Source of the DNA: Aquipseudomonas alcaligenes
GTDB taxonomy: Bacteria; Pseudomonadota; Gammaproteobacteria; Pseudomonadales; Pseudomonadaceae
NCBI RefSeq assembly: GCF_900156545.1
Contig: NZ_FTNW01000001.1
Coordinates: 372,001 to 436,000, forward strand
Direction: 5' to 3'
Length of the DNA stretch: 64,000 nucleotides
The translations under genes and the position numbers were made by a program. The notes below the pieces were generated by a model. The model searched no databases and was not told where the DNA came from. It worked only from the letters and a program-made list of their open reading frames with translations. This document shows positions 1 to 10,017 of the stretch, piece after piece; the stretch's first letter is position 1; every line of letters starts with the position of its first letter.

Positions 1-127
1 GCAGCAGGGCTGGGTGGTGGACAGCGGGGAGAAGAACCAGCCACGCATGGGGCGGCCGCAGGTTCTGCTGGAGCACCATCCCCAGGCCGATGGCACCTTC
101 ATCTTCGATCGCAGTGTGCTGGCCTGA
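1..127 (+). CDS. C-terminal end of an unrecognised protein (partial)
   Basis: An open frame enters from the left edge and ends in TGA at 125-127, giving 41 residues that finish in FIFDRSVLA. The composition is charged with no membrane segment. A strong intrinsic terminator follows 64 bases downstream, which supports a real gene ending here. I do not recognise the family. It does not look like the C-terminus of PutA, the usual partner of PutP, so the expected putA is not immediately upstream in this strain. Confidence 0.55.
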   Translation, partial: QQGWVVDSGEKNQPRMGRPQVLLEHHPQADGTFIFDRSVLA

Positions 128-190
128 CGGCCCGAGGTCCGTCCTGCCACCGGGGCTGGTGTGGCGCTGCGCGGTCGGAAAGTTCCCGGG

Positions 191-223
191 TCCGGAGTTT
201 TCCGTAAAAACTCCGGAGTTTTT
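191..223 (+). terminator. Intrinsic terminator of the gene ending at 127
   Basis: TCCGGAGTTTT (191-201) pairs perfectly with AAAACTCCGGA (207-217) across a 5-base loop and is followed by GTTTTT. An 11-bp perfect stem with a U-tract is a textbook terminator. The second arm also forms a 16-bp palindrome with the bases after it (207-222), which could look like an operator, but the hairpin plus T-run is the simpler reading. Confidence 0.75.
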
Positions 224-512
224 CGCAAGAAGCGGTCATCCCCCTGTCACTAGAGTCCTGCATCCCATCGCTGGAGCTGCGCGTTTGTGCGTTCAGAGCG
301 CTGGGCTAAACCCAATGCAGAGGTCGCCAGTGGCGACCCGCAGCCGTTTCCGGGAGGGGAGCGGCGTGATGAGGCGCCGGCGGCGGGCGTCAGTCTTCAT
401 AACCCGGGCCCTATGGCCTGGGTGTTCGAGCGTTCGTCACGAGCGGGCGCGTTTGCCAACCCAGCCGCGGCCAACCCCGTGGCCATAACAACAAGCGAGA
501 GGGCATCCTCCC
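224..512. other. Intergenic leader of putP
   Basis: About 290 bases between the terminator and the putP start. It must hold the putP promoter, but I see no convincing -35/-10 pair or sigma-54 element. Short frames here have no recognisable content. putP expression in pseudomonads is normally proline-responsive; no matching operator could be identified by eye. Confidence 0.4.
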
Positions 513-2003
513 ATGACAGCCAGTACCCCCATGCTGATCACCTTCGTGGTGTATATCGCCGCGATGGTCCTGATCGGCCTTATCGCCTACCTGCGTACCA
601 AGAACCTGTCCGACTACATTCTCGGCGGCCGTAGCATCGGCAGCTTCGTCACCGCGCTGTCCGCCGGTGCCTCCGACATGAGTGGCTGGCTGCTGATGGG
701 CCTGCCGGGCGCCATCTTCGTCGCCGGTATCTCCGAGAGCTGGATCGCCATTGGCCTGGTCGTCGGTGCCTACCTCAACTGGCTGTTCGTTGCCGGCCGT
801 CTGCGCGTGCAGACCGAGCACAACGGCAACGCCCTGACCCTGCCGGACTACTTCACCAACCGCTTCGAGGACAACAGCCGCATCCTGCGCATCTTCTCGG
901 CGCTGGTGATCCTGGTGTTCTTCACCATCTACTGTGCCTCCGGCGTGGTTGCCGGTGCCCGCCTGTTCGAAAGCACCTTCGGCATGAGCTACGAGACCGC
1001 CCTGTGGGCCGGCGCCGCCGCCACCATTGCCTACACCTTCATCGGTGGCTTCCTGGCGGTGAGCTGGACCGACACCGTGCAGGCCACCCTGATGATCTTC
1101 GCCCTGATCCTCACTCCGGTGATGGTGATGATCGCCACCGGTGGCATGGACACCACCTTCGCCGCCATCGAGCTGAAGGATGCCACCAACTTCGACATGC
1201 TCAAGGGCGCCACCTTCGTCGGCGTGATCTCGCTGATGGCCTGGGGCCTGGGCTACTTCGGTCAGCCGCACATCCTGGCGCGCTTCATGGCTGCCGACTC
1301 GGTCAAGTCGATCCCGGCTGCCCGCCGCATCTCCATGACCTGGATGATCCTCTGCCTGGGCGGCGCCGTGGCCGTCGGCTTCTTCGGTATCGCCTACTTC
1401 CAGGCCAACCCGGCACTGGCCGGCCCGGTCAGCGAGAACCCGGAGCGCGTTTTCATCGAGCTGTCGAAGATCCTGTTCAACCCCTGGATCGCCGGCATCC
1501 TGCTGTCCGCCATCCTGGCCGCGGTGATGTCCACCCTGAGCTGCCAGCTGCTGGTCTGCTCCAGCGCCCTGACCGAGGATTTCTATAAGGCCTTCCTGCG
1601 CAAGGGCGCCAGCCAGAACGAACTGGTCTGGGTCGGTCGCGCCATGGTGCTGCTGGTCGCGGTGATCGCCATCCTGCTGGCTTCCAATCCGGAAAACCGC
1701 GTACTGGGCCTGGTGTCCTACGCCTGGGCCGGCTTCGGTGCTGCCTTCGGTCCGGTGGTGATCCTCTCCGTGCTGTGGAAGGGCATGACCCGCAACGGTG
1801 CTCTGGCCGGCATGATTGTTGGCGCCGTGACCGTGGTGGTGTGGAAGAACTGGATCGGTCTGGGGCTGTACGAAATCATCCCGGGCTTCATCCTCGCCAC
1901 CCTGGCCATCGTCATCTTCAGCCGCATCGGCAATGGCCCGTCCAGCGCCATGCACAAGCGCTTCGACGAAGCCGAGCAGGAATACCAGGACGCCCACCTG
2001 TAA
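513..2003 (+). CDS. putP: Sodium/proline symporter PutP
   Basis: A 496-residue inner-membrane transporter of the solute:sodium symporter family that brings proline in with Na+. The sequence is a succession of about 12-13 hydrophobic segments. The N-terminal region reads LSDYILGGRSIGSFVTALSA and then SDMSGWLLMG, the conserved TM1-TM2 region of PutP that contributes to Na+ and proline binding. Length matches the family (about 500). The ATG at 513 follows a purine-rich stretch (GAGAGG, about 10 bases upstream). The gene stands alone, ended by a terminator at 2110; no putA is visible on either side. Confidence 0.95.
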   Translation: MTASTPMLITFVVYIAAMVLIGLIAYLRTKNLSDYILGGRSIGSFVTALSAGASDMSGWLLMGLPGAIFVAGISESWIAIGLVVGAYLNWLFVAGRLRVQTEHNGNALTLPDYFTNRFEDNSRILRIFSALVILVFFTIYCASGVVAGARLFESTFGMSYETALWAGAAATIAYTFIGGFLAVSWTDTVQATLMIFALILTPVMVMIATGGMDTTFAAIELKDATNFDMLKGATFVGVISLMAWGLGYFGQPHILARFMAADSVKSIPAARRISMTWMILCLGGAVAVGFFGIAYFQANPALAGPVSENPERVFIELSKILFNPWIAGILLSAILAAVMSTLSCQLLVCSSALTEDFYKAFLRKGASQNELVWVGRAMVLLVAVIAILLASNPENRVLGLVSYAWAGFGAAFGPVVILSVLWKGMTRNGALAGMIVGAVTVVVWKNWIGLGLYEIIPGFILATLAIVIFSRIGNGPSSAMHKRFDEAEQEYQDAHL

Positions 2004-2009
2004 TACCCC

Positions 2010-2041
2010 ACACGCGGTCGGCCGGTCGTCCGGTCGCGTGT
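2010..2041 (+). other. GC-rich inverted repeat after putP
   Basis: ACACGCG (2010-2016) and CGCGTGT (2035-2041) flank a GC-rich core that can extend the pairing. There is no T-run, so it is more likely an mRNA 3'-end stabilising hairpin than a terminator; the true terminator lies about 70 bases further on. Confidence 0.35.
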
Positions 2042-2109
2042 TCCGCGCCGCCACAGTCACTCCCTCATCGACTGCCGACGGCGCACCACGTACGACCCTT
2101 TAGTGCTTT

Positions 2110-2144
2110 ACGGCCCACGTCTTCTGGCGATGGGCCGTTTTTTT
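2110..2144 (+). terminator. Terminator of putP
   Basis: ACGGCCCA (2110-2117) pairs with TGGGCCGT (2131-2138) and is followed by a run of seven T. It separates putP from the methyltransferase gene, whose own promoter must lie in 2145-2308. Confidence 0.8.
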
Positions 2145-2308
2145 GTCTTGCGCTCCCTGCTGGACTGGCTTGCGGCTATTGCCAAGGTGTTTGCTTTCCT
2201 GGCTTGAACCACGGCCTGGCGCTTGGCCTGCGTGGTGTCACAAAGGTATTAACACCTGGGCGTTGGCAGAAACTAGAATGCCGGCCCTTTCTTGACCATC
2301 AGGGCACC

Positions 2309-3277
2309 ATGAACAGCGCCGCAATAGCCACCCTGCATCAGTATCTGTGCCAGGTTCTCGCCGACCCGCCGGACGAGGCACGCAGGCTCTTTCATGGCCG
2401 AGGCCGGCACTGGTCTGGGCTGGAGCAGGTGACTGTCGACTGGTTGCAGGGAGTGGTGCTGGTGTCGCTGTTCCGTCAGCCCGGCGAGGAGGCGCTGGCC
2501 GAGTTGCGGCAGATGCTGCAGGTGCTGACCCGTGAGCCGATCTGGCAGCGCAGTGGCGCTGGCCACCTGCTCCTGCAGTACCGCTACCTGCCCGACAGCA
2601 CGACCGAGTTTCTGTCAGGGGCAGCCATCGACGGCGGCGAGATCGTCGAGGACGGCCTGCGCTATCGGCTGGATTTCGCGCGCAAGCAGAACAGCGGCCT
2701 GTTCCTCGACATGCGCCTGGGGCGTCGCTGGGTGCGCGAGCGTGCGGCCGGGTTGCGGGTGCTCAACCTGTTCGCCTACACCTGTGGTTTTTCCGTGGCG
2801 GCCATCGCCGGGGGCGCCGCGCGGGTGGTCAATCTGGACATGTCGCGCCCGGCACTGAGCCGCGGACGAGACAACCATCGGCTCAATGGTCACGACCTGG
2901 CACAGGTGAGCTTCCTGGGCCACGACCTGTTCAACTCCTGGGGCAAGCTGCGCCGCGAGGGGCCTTTCGATCTGATCATCGTCGACCCGCCGAGCTTCCA
3001 GAAAGGCAGCTTCGTGCTGCCCCGCGACTACGCCAAGATCATGCGCCGGCTCCCGGAGTTGCTGGCGCCGGCAGGGCAGGTGCTGGCCTGCTGCAATGAT
3101 CCGGCCATCACGCCGGCTTTCCTCATCGCCGAGATGGCCCGCGAGGCCTCGCAGCTGCAGTTCATCGAGCGCCTGGCCAACCCGCCGGAGTTCATCGAGA
3201 CGGACCTGGACGCGGGGCTCAAGGTCCTGCGATTTGCGGCTCAGGAGGCGACAGGAGACAGCCAGGAGGGGCGCTGA
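2309..3277 (+). CDS. Class I SAM-dependent methyltransferase, RlmI/RlmK-like
   Basis: 322 residues. The C-terminal half is a Rossmann-type methyltransferase: the motif I region FAYTCGFSVAAIAGG lies at about 154-168 and VDPPSF at about 225-230, the latter typical of the RlmI/RlmL-K group that methylates 23S rRNA. The N-terminal 140 residues carry no PUA motif I can see, so it resembles the shorter stand-alone relatives; the target is unknown. The ATG at 2309 was chosen because it follows CAGGG; the much longer frame reaching back into putP is an artefact. The last 37 bases overlap the convergent flavodoxin gene. Confidence 0.8.
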   Translation: MNSAAIATLHQYLCQVLADPPDEARRLFHGRGRHWSGLEQVTVDWLQGVVLVSLFRQPGEEALAELRQMLQVLTREPIWQRSGAGHLLLQYRYLPDSTTEFLSGAAIDGGEIVEDGLRYRLDFARKQNSGLFLDMRLGRRWVRERAAGLRVLNLFAYTCGFSVAAIAGGAARVVNLDMSRPALSRGRDNHRLNGHDLAQVSFLGHDLFNSWGKLRREGPFDLIIVDPPSFQKGSFVLPRDYAKIMRRLPELLAPAGQVLACCNDPAITPAFLIAEMAREASQLQFIERLANPPEFIETDLDAGLKVLRFAAQEATGDSQEGR

Positions 3278-3771
3278 CGATCACGCTGGTAGGTGGTGGA
3301 GGCCAGCACCTGTACCACGAAGTCTTCCAGGCGTTGCGGCGAGAGCCCGCTGAGCACTTCACTTTGCAGCAGAATCTGTACGGGCGAGGGTACCTGGTGG
3401 GTCAGGGTGGCGATTTCTTCCACGGCATTGAAGCCACCGCGACCGCCCTGGGTGCAGATGACCGAGATGCGCTTGGATGACAGGTCATGGTCGCTCAGGA
3501 AGCTGCGCAGCGGCGCCGCAAGGCCTTTCATCCACACCGGCGTCAGCAGCACAACGTGCTCGAAATTTTCCAGTGCCGGTCCCTGGTAGTGATAGTCAGG
3601 GCAGCTGCGTAGCCAGGCATCGAGCATGCAGCGCCAGTCGCCGCTGCTGCCTGCTCGAGGGCGGGTGTCCTGAATCAGGGCCAGGGGCCAGCCGGTGAGC
3701 TGGGCCAGTTCATCTGCCACCAGGCGGGTATTGCCGGTGCGCGAATAACACACCAGAAGAATGTTGCTCAT
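3241..3771 (-). CDS. Flavodoxin-family protein
   Basis: A 176-residue FMN-binding, flavodoxin-fold electron carrier or oxidoreductase. It opens MSNILLVCYSRTGNT; YSRTGNT is the phosphate-binding loop for FMN, and VVLLTPVWMKGLAAPLRSFL resembles the second flavin-contact loop of NAD(P)H:quinone-type flavodoxins. The start at 3771 is fixed by GGAGG five bases upstream; two upstream in-frame ATGs would sit on or before that ribosome site. It overlaps the methyltransferase 3' end tail to tail by 37 bp. Physiological partner unknown. Confidence 0.8.
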   Translation of the reverse strand: MSNILLVCYSRTGNTRLVADELAQLTGWPLALIQDTRPRAGSSGDWRCMLDAWLRSCPDYHYQGPALENFEHVVLLTPVWMKGLAAPLRSFLSDHDLSSKRISVICTQGGRGGFNAVEEIATLTHQVPSPVQILLQSEVLSGLSPQRLEDFVVQVLASTTYQRDRQRPSWLSPVAS

Positions 3772-3865
3772 GACGACCTCCATCGCACGGCTCGGGCTTG
3801 CTTGCAGCCTACGCGTCGGTGACGTGGCGGGTTTGATCCGTATCAAGGGAAGTGCAGGCGGGCGC

Positions 3866-3899
3866 GAAAACGAGAACGCCCCGCATGGGCGGGGCGTTC
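3866..3899 (-). terminator. Terminator of the SPFH gene
   Basis: GAACGCCCC (3874-3882) and GGGGCGTTC (3891-3899) form a nine-pair stem; reading leftward it is followed by TCGTTTTCG. It lies just beyond the SPFH stop codon. Confidence 0.75.
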
Positions 3900-3916
3900 G
3901 CTGACTCCAGACGCGC

Positions 3917-5269
3917 TTATTCCTTGACCTTCATGTCCAGCGACAGGTCGCGGGCGGCCTTGGTGGCGAGTATGCCCATCAGCTGGCCGATCTCGTCCTG
4001 GCGGCTGGCGCTGGCGCCGTTGCCGGAAGCGCCCATCATCACGCCCGGAACCGGCGCCTGGGAGGCAGCTTCGGCCCATACCTTGTTGATTTGCACCAGA
4101 GCATCCAGCTTGGGCTGCAGGGCGCCGTCCGCCTCGATCACGGCCTTGCGTGCATAGGCTTCGGCGTCGGCGGTGATCTTGGTGGCTTGGGCCGTGATGC
4201 TGGCCTTGTCACGCAGCAGCTCGGCCGTCTGCTTCTCGATCTCGGCACGCTGCTTCTCGCGCTCGGCGTTGATCACGGCCAGCTGCTTCTCGGTTTCGGC
4301 CTGGGTGGTCTGCTCGATCTGGTCGCGCAGGGTTTCCTGGCGGCGGGCCTCGACTTCCTTCTCACCGCGGGCGGTGACCAGGAGCTTCTCTTCCTCTTCC
4401 TTCAGGCGGTTCTGCCGGGCCACGGCCAGCTCGGCCAGCGCCTGCTGGACCTTGACCATGCGCTGCTTGTACTGCGGGTTGGGATCGACGTTGGTGATCC
4501 GCGCCTCGACCACTTCCACACCGTACTTGCGGAACTGCTGTTGCTTGCGTACCGGGATGCCTTTGTCGTCTACCACTTTTTCGGTGATGAACTGGCTGGC
4601 GTTGTTATCGCCGAAGTTGCCCTGCTCGGTGCCGGCCTGGAGGATCGCGGTCTGGCTCGGCAGGTGGCCGCGCGGGCCGCGGATTTCCTTGCGTTTGATC
4701 AGGTACAGGCCGTCATTGAGCTGGTTCTCGAACTCGGCGGCGAACTCGCTGCGCGCGCCGGCGTAGTAGTCGTCGGCGCTCATCAGCGAGGCAGTGGCCT
4801 GCAGGGTTTCCTTGATGGCCGGGACCAGCGCGGTCTTGATGAAGTTTTCCGGGTTGCGGTATTCCTGGGCGATCTTCAGGAACTGGTCGCCGCCAGGCAG
4901 GCGGAAGCGCGCCGAGGATTCGACCTTGGCGTCGACATTGCCGAGGAACACGATCGGGAAGGCCTCGATGGTGGCGCCCAGGCTGTCGTTGTCGCTGGTG
5001 TCGTCGATCTCCAGGGCTTCGGTGAGCACCGACTGCACGCTGAGGGCCTTTTTCCAGGGCGTGGCGCGGCCGAACCACTTGGTGGCGTAGCCCACGTCGT
5101 CGACGATCTTCTCTTCGCCGAAGATGGTCCGCACGTGAGTGACGAAGCCTGCCTCGTTATAGAAGAACACGCCGTTGAAGCCGACGAAGCCGATGGCGGC
5201 GACCAGCGCCGGTACGCCGACGTATTTGAACAGGGAGAGTTTCGAGGGAGTGCCGCTGGAGATTTCCAT
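3917..5269 (-). CDS. SPFH/Band-7 (prohibitin-like) membrane protein
   Basis: 450 residues. An N-terminal hydrophobic segment (about residues 12-35) anchors the protein, followed by an SPFH domain (about 40-270) and a long charged coiled coil rich in Glu, Lys, Arg and Gln (about 270-370). The tail is Gly/Ala-rich. Proteins of this family assemble into large rings or microdomains in the inner membrane, often with proteases or as scaffolds; the exact role here is unknown. It is transcribed alone toward a terminator at 3866-3899. Length and architecture are complete. Confidence 0.8.
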   Translation of the reverse strand: MEISSGTPSKLSLFKYVGVPALVAAIGFVGFNGVFFYNEAGFVTHVRTIFGEEKIVDDVGYATKWFGRATPWKKALSVQSVLTEALEIDDTSDNDSLGATIEAFPIVFLGNVDAKVESSARFRLPGGDQFLKIAQEYRNPENFIKTALVPAIKETLQATASLMSADDYYAGARSEFAAEFENQLNDGLYLIKRKEIRGPRGHLPSQTAILQAGTEQGNFGDNNASQFITEKVVDDKGIPVRKQQQFRKYGVEVVEARITNVDPNPQYKQRMVKVQQALAELAVARQNRLKEEEEKLLVTARGEKEVEARRQETLRDQIEQTTQAETEKQLAVINAEREKQRAEIEKQTAELLRDKASITAQATKITADAEAYARKAVIEADGALQPKLDALVQINKVWAEAASQAPVPGVMMGASGNGASASRQDEIGQLMGILATKAARDLSLDMKVKE

Positions 5270-5371
5270 GATCGTTCCTTGACTGCGGGAAAGTTGCGCG
5301 CATGCTGCGCAGCCGCGCGGAGCGCGTCAAGTGGCACTGTGCCGGTATGTGGGCTGGCTCTCGCCGATCTG

Positions 5372-6094
5372 TCAGGCGAGGGCGAAAGGCGCCTGATGCA
5401 GGCCCTGTTCGTCGATCTGCAGAGCCCAGCCCTGGCTGTCCCAGTCGCCGAGGACGATGCGTCGGGCGCTCTGGCCGCCGATCTGTAGCTCATGCACGGC
5501 GGGGCGGTGGGTATGGCCGTGGATCAGGGTGCGTACGCCATGCTCTGCCATGACCCGTGGCACCTCGTCCGGGGTCACGTCAATGATCTCGCGAGCCTTC
5601 ATGCGGGTCTGCGCACGGCTCTCGCTGCGCAGCTTGCGCGCCAGCTTGCGGCGGGTGGTCAGCGGTAGGTGGCGCAGGATGAACAGGCTGAGCGGGTTGC
5701 GCAGCAGGCGGCGCAGCTTCATGTAGCCGACATCCAGGGTGCACAGGCTGTCGCCGTGCATCAGCAGCACCGGCTCGCCATTGAAATGCACGATGCTGGG
5801 GTCTTTCAGCAGGGTACAGCCGGCCTCGCGGCAGAAGGCGCGGCCGATCAGGAAGTCGCGGTTGCCGTGCATCAGGTAGATGTGCGTACCGGCATCGCTC
5901 AACGCGCGCAGGGCGCGGGCGATGTCATGCTGGAAGGGCGACATGCCGTCGTCGCCGACCCACACCTCGAAGAAGTCGCCAAGGATGTACAGGGCCTCGG
6001 CCTGGCGGGCGCGGGTCTGCAGGAAATGCAGAAACGCCCGGGTGATGTCCGGGCGTTCCTCTTCCAGATGCAGATCGGAGATCAGCAGGATCAT
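5372..6094 (-). CDS. lpxH: UDP-2,3-diacylglucosamine diphosphatase LpxH
   Basis: A 240-residue Mn2+-dependent pyrophosphatase that makes lipid X from UDP-2,3-diacylglucosamine in lipid A synthesis, acting at the cytoplasmic face of the inner membrane. All calcineurin-like metal motifs are visible: SDLHL near the N-terminus, [20 protein letters not shown] and HGHTHRP near the C-terminus. Length equals the family norm. It sits next to ppiB and glnS, the arrangement I recall from P. aeruginosa. Confidence 0.95.
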   Translation of the reverse strand: MILLISDLHLEEERPDITRAFLHFLQTRARQAEALYILGDFFEVWVGDDGMSPFQHDIARALRALSDAGTHIYLMHGNRDFLIGRAFCREAGCTLLKDPSIVHFNGEPVLLMHGDSLCTLDVGYMKLRRLLRNPLSLFILRHLPLTTRRKLARKLRSESRAQTRMKAREIIDVTPDEVPRVMAEHGVRTLIHGHTHRPAVHELQIGGQSARRIVLGDWDSQGWALQIDEQGLHQAPFALA

Positions 6095-6241
6095 GTCATT
6101 CAGCAGACCGATAAAAACGTAGCGAGCGACGGCTAGGCTAGGCGCGGACAGCTGAGGAAGCGCAGTTTACAAAGGGTAAATGAGCATTCCGAAGCTGGCC
6201 GCAACGACGCATAGCCTAGCGCAGTAGTTTTTGGCGGTCTG

Positions 6242-6733
6242 TCAGACGACTTCGGCCTTCTCGATCACCACATCTTCCACCGGCACGTCCTGATGGCCGG
6301 ACTTCATGGTGGTGGCCACGCCCTTGATCTTCTCGACCACGTCCATACCCTCGGTCACCTGGCCGAACACGGCATAGCCCCAGCCCTGCATGGTCGGTGC
6401 GGTGTGGTCGAGGAAGCCGTTGTCGGCGACGTTGATGAAGAACTGCGCGGAGGCCGAGTGTGGGTCCATGGTGCGGGCCATGGCGACAGTACCGACCTTG
6501 TTGGAGAGGCCGTTGTTGGCTTCGTTCTTGATCGGCGCGCGGGTCGGCTTCTGCTTCATGCCCGGCTCGAAACCACCGCCCTGGATCATGAAGTTGCTGA
6601 TCACGCGGTGGAACACGGTGCCGTTGTAGTGGCCGTCGCGCACGTACTGCTCGAAGTTGGCGGCGGTTTCCGGGGCCTTGTCGGCGAACAGTTCCAGGGT
6701 GATGACGCCGTGGTTGGTGTGCAGCTTGATCAT
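6242..6733 (-). CDS. ppiB: Peptidyl-prolyl cis-trans isomerase B (cyclophilin)
   Basis: A 163-residue single-domain cytoplasmic cyclophilin catalysing proline isomerisation. [15 protein letters not shown] carries the catalytic Arg and the conserved Gln; [19 protein letters not shown] forms the rest of the active-site wall. The start MIKLHTNHG at 6733 matches the usual start of the family; the upstream in-frame extension is not typical of cyclophilins. No strong Shine-Dalgarno precedes it. It is divergent from glnS with about 170 bp between the two starts. Confidence 0.93.
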   Translation of the reverse strand: MIKLHTNHGVITLELFADKAPETAANFEQYVRDGHYNGTVFHRVISNFMIQGGGFEPGMKQKPTRAPIKNEANNGLSNKVGTVAMARTMDPHSASAQFFINVADNGFLDHTAPTMQGWGYAVFGQVTEGMDVVEKIKGVATTMKSGHQDVPVEDVVIEKAEVV

Positions 6734-6906
6734 GGAGATAGGCTCTCGAATACGGGCAAAGCCGGCGAAGCGGCGGCGCGTTCGCGCCAAAAGGCCACTC
6801 CCGGTCGCTTTGCGGCTGTCAGGGGGTTGACGGGTTGGGTATCATACGGGCTTTGCCTCGACCGGCCTACTGCCCCGCGCAGGCCGCATTTCAGCTTAAG
6901 GACATC

Positions 6907-8574
6907 ATGAGCAAGCCCACCGTCGAAAAAGCCGCGAATTTCCTGCGCCCCATCGTCCAGGCCGATCTGGACAGTGGCAAGCACACGAAGATCATCACCC
7001 GCTTCCCGCCGGAGCCCAACGGCTACCTGCATATCGGTCATGCCAAGAGCATCTGCCTGAACTTCGGCCTGGCTCAGGAATTCGGCGGCGAGTGCAACCT
7101 GCGTTTCGACGACACCAACCCGGCCAAGGAAGACCAGGAATACATCGACGCGATCAAGGCCGATGTCGAGTGGCTGGGCTTCCAGTGGGCCGGCGAGGAA
7201 CGCTACGCCTCCAATTACTTCGACCAGCTGCATGACTGGGCCATCGAGCTGATCAAGGCCGGCAAGGCCTTCGTCTGCGATCTGAACGCCGACGAGATGC
7301 GCGAATACCGCGGCAGCCTGACCGAGCCGGGCAAGAACAGCCCGTTCCGCGACCGCAGCGTGGAAGAGAACCTCGATCTGTTCGCCCGCATGAAGGCCGG
7401 CGAGTTCCCGGACGGCGCCCGTTCGCTGCGCGCCAAGATCGACATGGCCTCGCCGAACATCAACCTGCGCGACCCGATTCTCTACCGTATTCGCCACGCC
7501 CATCACCACCAGACCGGCGACAAGTGGTGCATCTACCCGAGCTACGACTTCACCCACGGTCAGTCGGACGCCCTGGAAGGCATCACTCACTCCATCTGCA
7601 CCCTGGAGTTCGAGGATCACCGTCCGCTCTACGAGTGGTTCCTGGCCAATCTGTCGGTGCCGGCGCAGCCGCGTCAGTACGAATTCGCCCGTCTGAACCT
7701 GAACTACACCGTCACCAGCAAGCGCAAGCTCAAGCAGTTGGTCGACGAGAAGCATGTGCAGGGCTGGGATGACCCGCGCATGTCGACCCTGTCCGGCTAC
7801 CGTCGCCGCGGCTACACCCCGGCCTCGATCCGCACCTTCTGCGACATGATCGGCGTCAACCGCGCCGGCGGTGTGGTCGATATCGGCATGCTGGAATTCG
7901 CCATCCGCGAGGACCTGGATGCCAACGCCGCGCGCGCCATGTGCGTGCTCAAGCCGCTGAAAGTGGTGATCACCAACTACCCGCAAGGCCAGGTCGAAAA
8001 CCTCGAACTTCCGCGTCACCCGAAGCAGGACATGGGCGTGCGCGTGCTGCCGTTCAGCCGCGAGATCTACATCGATGCCAGCGACTTCGAGGAAACCCCG
8101 CCGGACGGCTTCAAGCGCCTGATCCCGGGCGGCGAAGTGCGCCTGCGCGGCAGCTATGTGATCCGCGCGGATGAAGCCGTGAAGGACGCGCAAGGCAACA
8201 TCGTCGAGCTGCGCTGCTCCTATGACGAGAACACCCTGGGCAAGAACCCGGAAGGCCGCAAGGTCAAGGGTGTGATCCACTGGGTGCCGGCCGCCGAGAG
8301 CGTCGAGTGCGAAGTGCGCCTGTACGACCGCCTGTTCCGCTCCGCCAACCCGGAGAAGAGCGAGGAGGGCGGCAGCTTCCTCGACAACATCAACCCGGAT
8401 TCGCTGGTCGTGCTCACCGGCTGCCGCGCCGAGCCGTCGCTGGCCAACGCCGCGCCGGAAGAGCGTTTCCAGTTCGAGCGCGAAGGCTACTTCGTCGCCG
8501 ACCTGAAGGACACCCAGCCGGGCAAGCCGGTGTTCAACCGTACCGTCACCCTGCGCGACTCCTGGGGTCAGTAA
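6907..8574 (+). CDS. glnS: Glutaminyl-tRNA synthetase
   Basis: A 555-residue class I aminoacyl-tRNA synthetase that charges tRNA-Gln. The HIGH signature is in [10 protein letters not shown] (about residues 39-48), and SKRKL at about 269 is the KMSKS-equivalent loop. The C-terminal beta-barrel anticodon-binding region is complete. The start ATG at 6907 follows AAGGA; the upstream in-frame extension has no family support. The stop codon directly abuts the cysS ATG, so the two synthetases are translationally coupled. Confidence 0.96.
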   Translation: MSKPTVEKAANFLRPIVQADLDSGKHTKIITRFPPEPNGYLHIGHAKSICLNFGLAQEFGGECNLRFDDTNPAKEDQEYIDAIKADVEWLGFQWAGEERYASNYFDQLHDWAIELIKAGKAFVCDLNADEMREYRGSLTEPGKNSPFRDRSVEENLDLFARMKAGEFPDGARSLRAKIDMASPNINLRDPILYRIRHAHHHQTGDKWCIYPSYDFTHGQSDALEGITHSICTLEFEDHRPLYEWFLANLSVPAQPRQYEFARLNLNYTVTSKRKLKQLVDEKHVQGWDDPRMSTLSGYRRRGYTPASIRTFCDMIGVNRAGGVVDIGMLEFAIREDLDANAARAMCVLKPLKVVITNYPQGQVENLELPRHPKQDMGVRVLPFSREIYIDASDFEETPPDGFKRLIPGGEVRLRGSYVIRADEAVKDAQGNIVELRCSYDENTLGKNPEGRKVKGVIHWVPAAESVECEVRLYDRLFRSANPEKSEEGGSFLDNINPDSLVVLTGCRAEPSLANAAPEERFQFEREGYFVADLKDTQPGKPVFNRTVTLRDSWGQ

Positions 8575-9960
8575 ATGGCACTTTCCATCTACAACACCCT
8601 TTCCAAGACCAAGGACGTCTTCCAGCCGCTGGAAGGCAACAGCGTGCGCATGTACGTATGCGGTATGACCGTGTACGACTTCTGCCATATCGGCCATGCC
8701 CGCGTGATGGTGGCCTTCGACGTGGTGACCCGCTGGCTGCGCGCGCGCGGCTATGACGTGACCTACGTGCGCAATATCACCGACATCGACGACAAGATCA
8801 TCAAGCGCGCCAACGAGAACGGCGAGCCGTTCGAGGCGCTGGTCGAGCGCATGATCGCCGCCATGCACGAGGACGAGGCGCGCCTGAATGTGCTGCGCCC
8901 GGACATCGAGCCGCGCGCCACCGGGCATATCGCCGGCATGCACCAGATGATCCAGACCCTGATCGACAAGGGCTTTGCCTACGCCCCGGGCAATGGTGAC
9001 GTGTATTACCGCGTTACCAAGTTCGAGACCTACGGCAAGCTGTCGCGGCGCAAGATCGACGAGCTGAAGATCGGCGCGCGCATCGAGGTCGACGAGATCA
9101 AGGAAGACCCGCTGGACTTCGTGCTGTGGAAAGGCGCCAAGCCGGGCGAGCCGAGCTGGGATTCGCCCTGGGGCAAGGGCCGTCCGGGCTGGCACATCGA
9201 GTGCTCGGTGATGTCCACCTGCTGCCTGGGCGAGACTTTCGACATCCACGGCGGCGGCCCGGACCTGGTGTTCCCGCATCACGAGAACGAGATCGCGCAG
9301 AGCGAGGCGGCCACCGGCAAGCTCTACGCCAAGGCCTGGATGCACGCCGGCGCGGTGCGCGTGGACGGCGAGAAGATGTCCAAGTCCCTGGGCAACTTCT
9401 TCACCATCCGCGAGGTGCTGGAGAAGTACCACCCTGAAGTGGTGCGCTACCTGCTGGTGTCCAGCCACTACCGCAGCCCGATCAACTACTCCGAAGACAG
9501 CCTCAAGGAAGCCAAGGGCGCCCTGGAGCGCTTCTACAACGGCCTGAAAGGCCTGCCGGAAGTGGCGCCGGCTGGCGGTGAGGCATTCGTCGAGCGCTTC
9601 GGCGCGGCCATGGACGACGACTTCAACTCGCCTGAAGCCTGCGCCGTGCTGTTCGAGATGATCCGCGAGGTCAACCGCCTGCGCGAGTCGGATGAACAGA
9701 GCGCCGCCGGCCTGGCCGCCCAGCTCAAACAGCTGGCCGGCGTGCTCGGCGTGCTGCAGCTGGAACCGGATGCCTTCCTCCAGGCCGGCGCTGCCGACAA
9801 GGTTGACGCCGCCGAAGTCGAGGCCCTGATCGCCGCGCGCCTGCAGGCTCGCGCCGACAAGAACTGGGCGGAAAGCGACCGCATCCGCGACCAGCTCACC
9901 GCCATGGGCGTGGTGCTGGAAGACGGCAAGGGCGGTACTACCTGGCGCCTGGCCGAGTAA
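8575..9960 (+). CDS. cysS: Cysteinyl-tRNA synthetase
   Basis: A 461-residue class I synthetase that charges tRNA-Cys in the cytoplasm. CHIGHARV (about residue 37) is the HIGH motif, [10 protein letters not shown] carries the first zinc-ligand Cys, WHIECSVMS and [15 protein letters not shown] hold the others, and KMSKSLGN (about 267) is the KMSKS loop. It begins immediately after the glnS stop, forming a two-gene operon that ends in a strong bidirectional terminator. Confidence 0.96.
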   Translation: MALSIYNTLSKTKDVFQPLEGNSVRMYVCGMTVYDFCHIGHARVMVAFDVVTRWLRARGYDVTYVRNITDIDDKIIKRANENGEPFEALVERMIAAMHEDEARLNVLRPDIEPRATGHIAGMHQMIQTLIDKGFAYAPGNGDVYYRVTKFETYGKLSRRKIDELKIGARIEVDEIKEDPLDFVLWKGAKPGEPSWDSPWGKGRPGWHIECSVMSTCCLGETFDIHGGGPDLVFPHHENEIAQSEAATGKLYAKAWMHAGAVRVDGEKMSKSLGNFFTIREVLEKYHPEVVRYLLVSSHYRSPINYSEDSLKEAKGALERFYNGLKGLPEVAPAGGEAFVERFGAAMDDDFNSPEACAVLFEMIREVNRLRESDEQSAAGLAAQLKQLAGVLGVLQLEPDAFLQAGAADKVDAAEVEALIAARLQARADKNWAESDRIRDQLTAMGVVLEDGKGGTTWRLAE

Positions 9961-9971
9961 GTTGTTCCGCT

Positions 9972-10009
9972 GAATGCAAAAGGCCGCCCGAGGGCGGCCT
10001 TTTGCATTC
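9972..10009. terminator. Bidirectional terminator between cysS and the helicase gene
   Basis: GAATGCAAAAGGCCGCCC (9972-9989) and its perfect complement (9992-10009) form an 18-pair stem around a two-base spacer. The inner GC-rich stem is flanked by AAAA and TTTT, so it can stop transcription from either side of these convergent genes. Confidence 0.85.
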
Positions 10010-10017
10010 CCTCAGCC

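Noticed and set aside
207..222. Palindrome AAAACTCCGGAGTTTT as a putP operator
   Set aside because: Together with 191-201 it forms a terminator hairpin with T-run; regulatory use is possible but not needed.
411..2060. 549-codon minus-strand frame opposite putP
   Set aside because: His/Gln/Asp/Gly-rich shadow of a high-GC gene; putP on the other strand has full family signatures.
4091..5488. 465-codon plus-strand frame opposite the SPFH gene
   Set aside because: Leu/Gly/Asp repeats typical of antisense frames; the minus-strand gene explains the region.
6730..9468. 912-codon minus-strand frame opposite glnS-cysS
   Set aside because: Shadow with unnatural composition; both plus-strand synthetases are complete.
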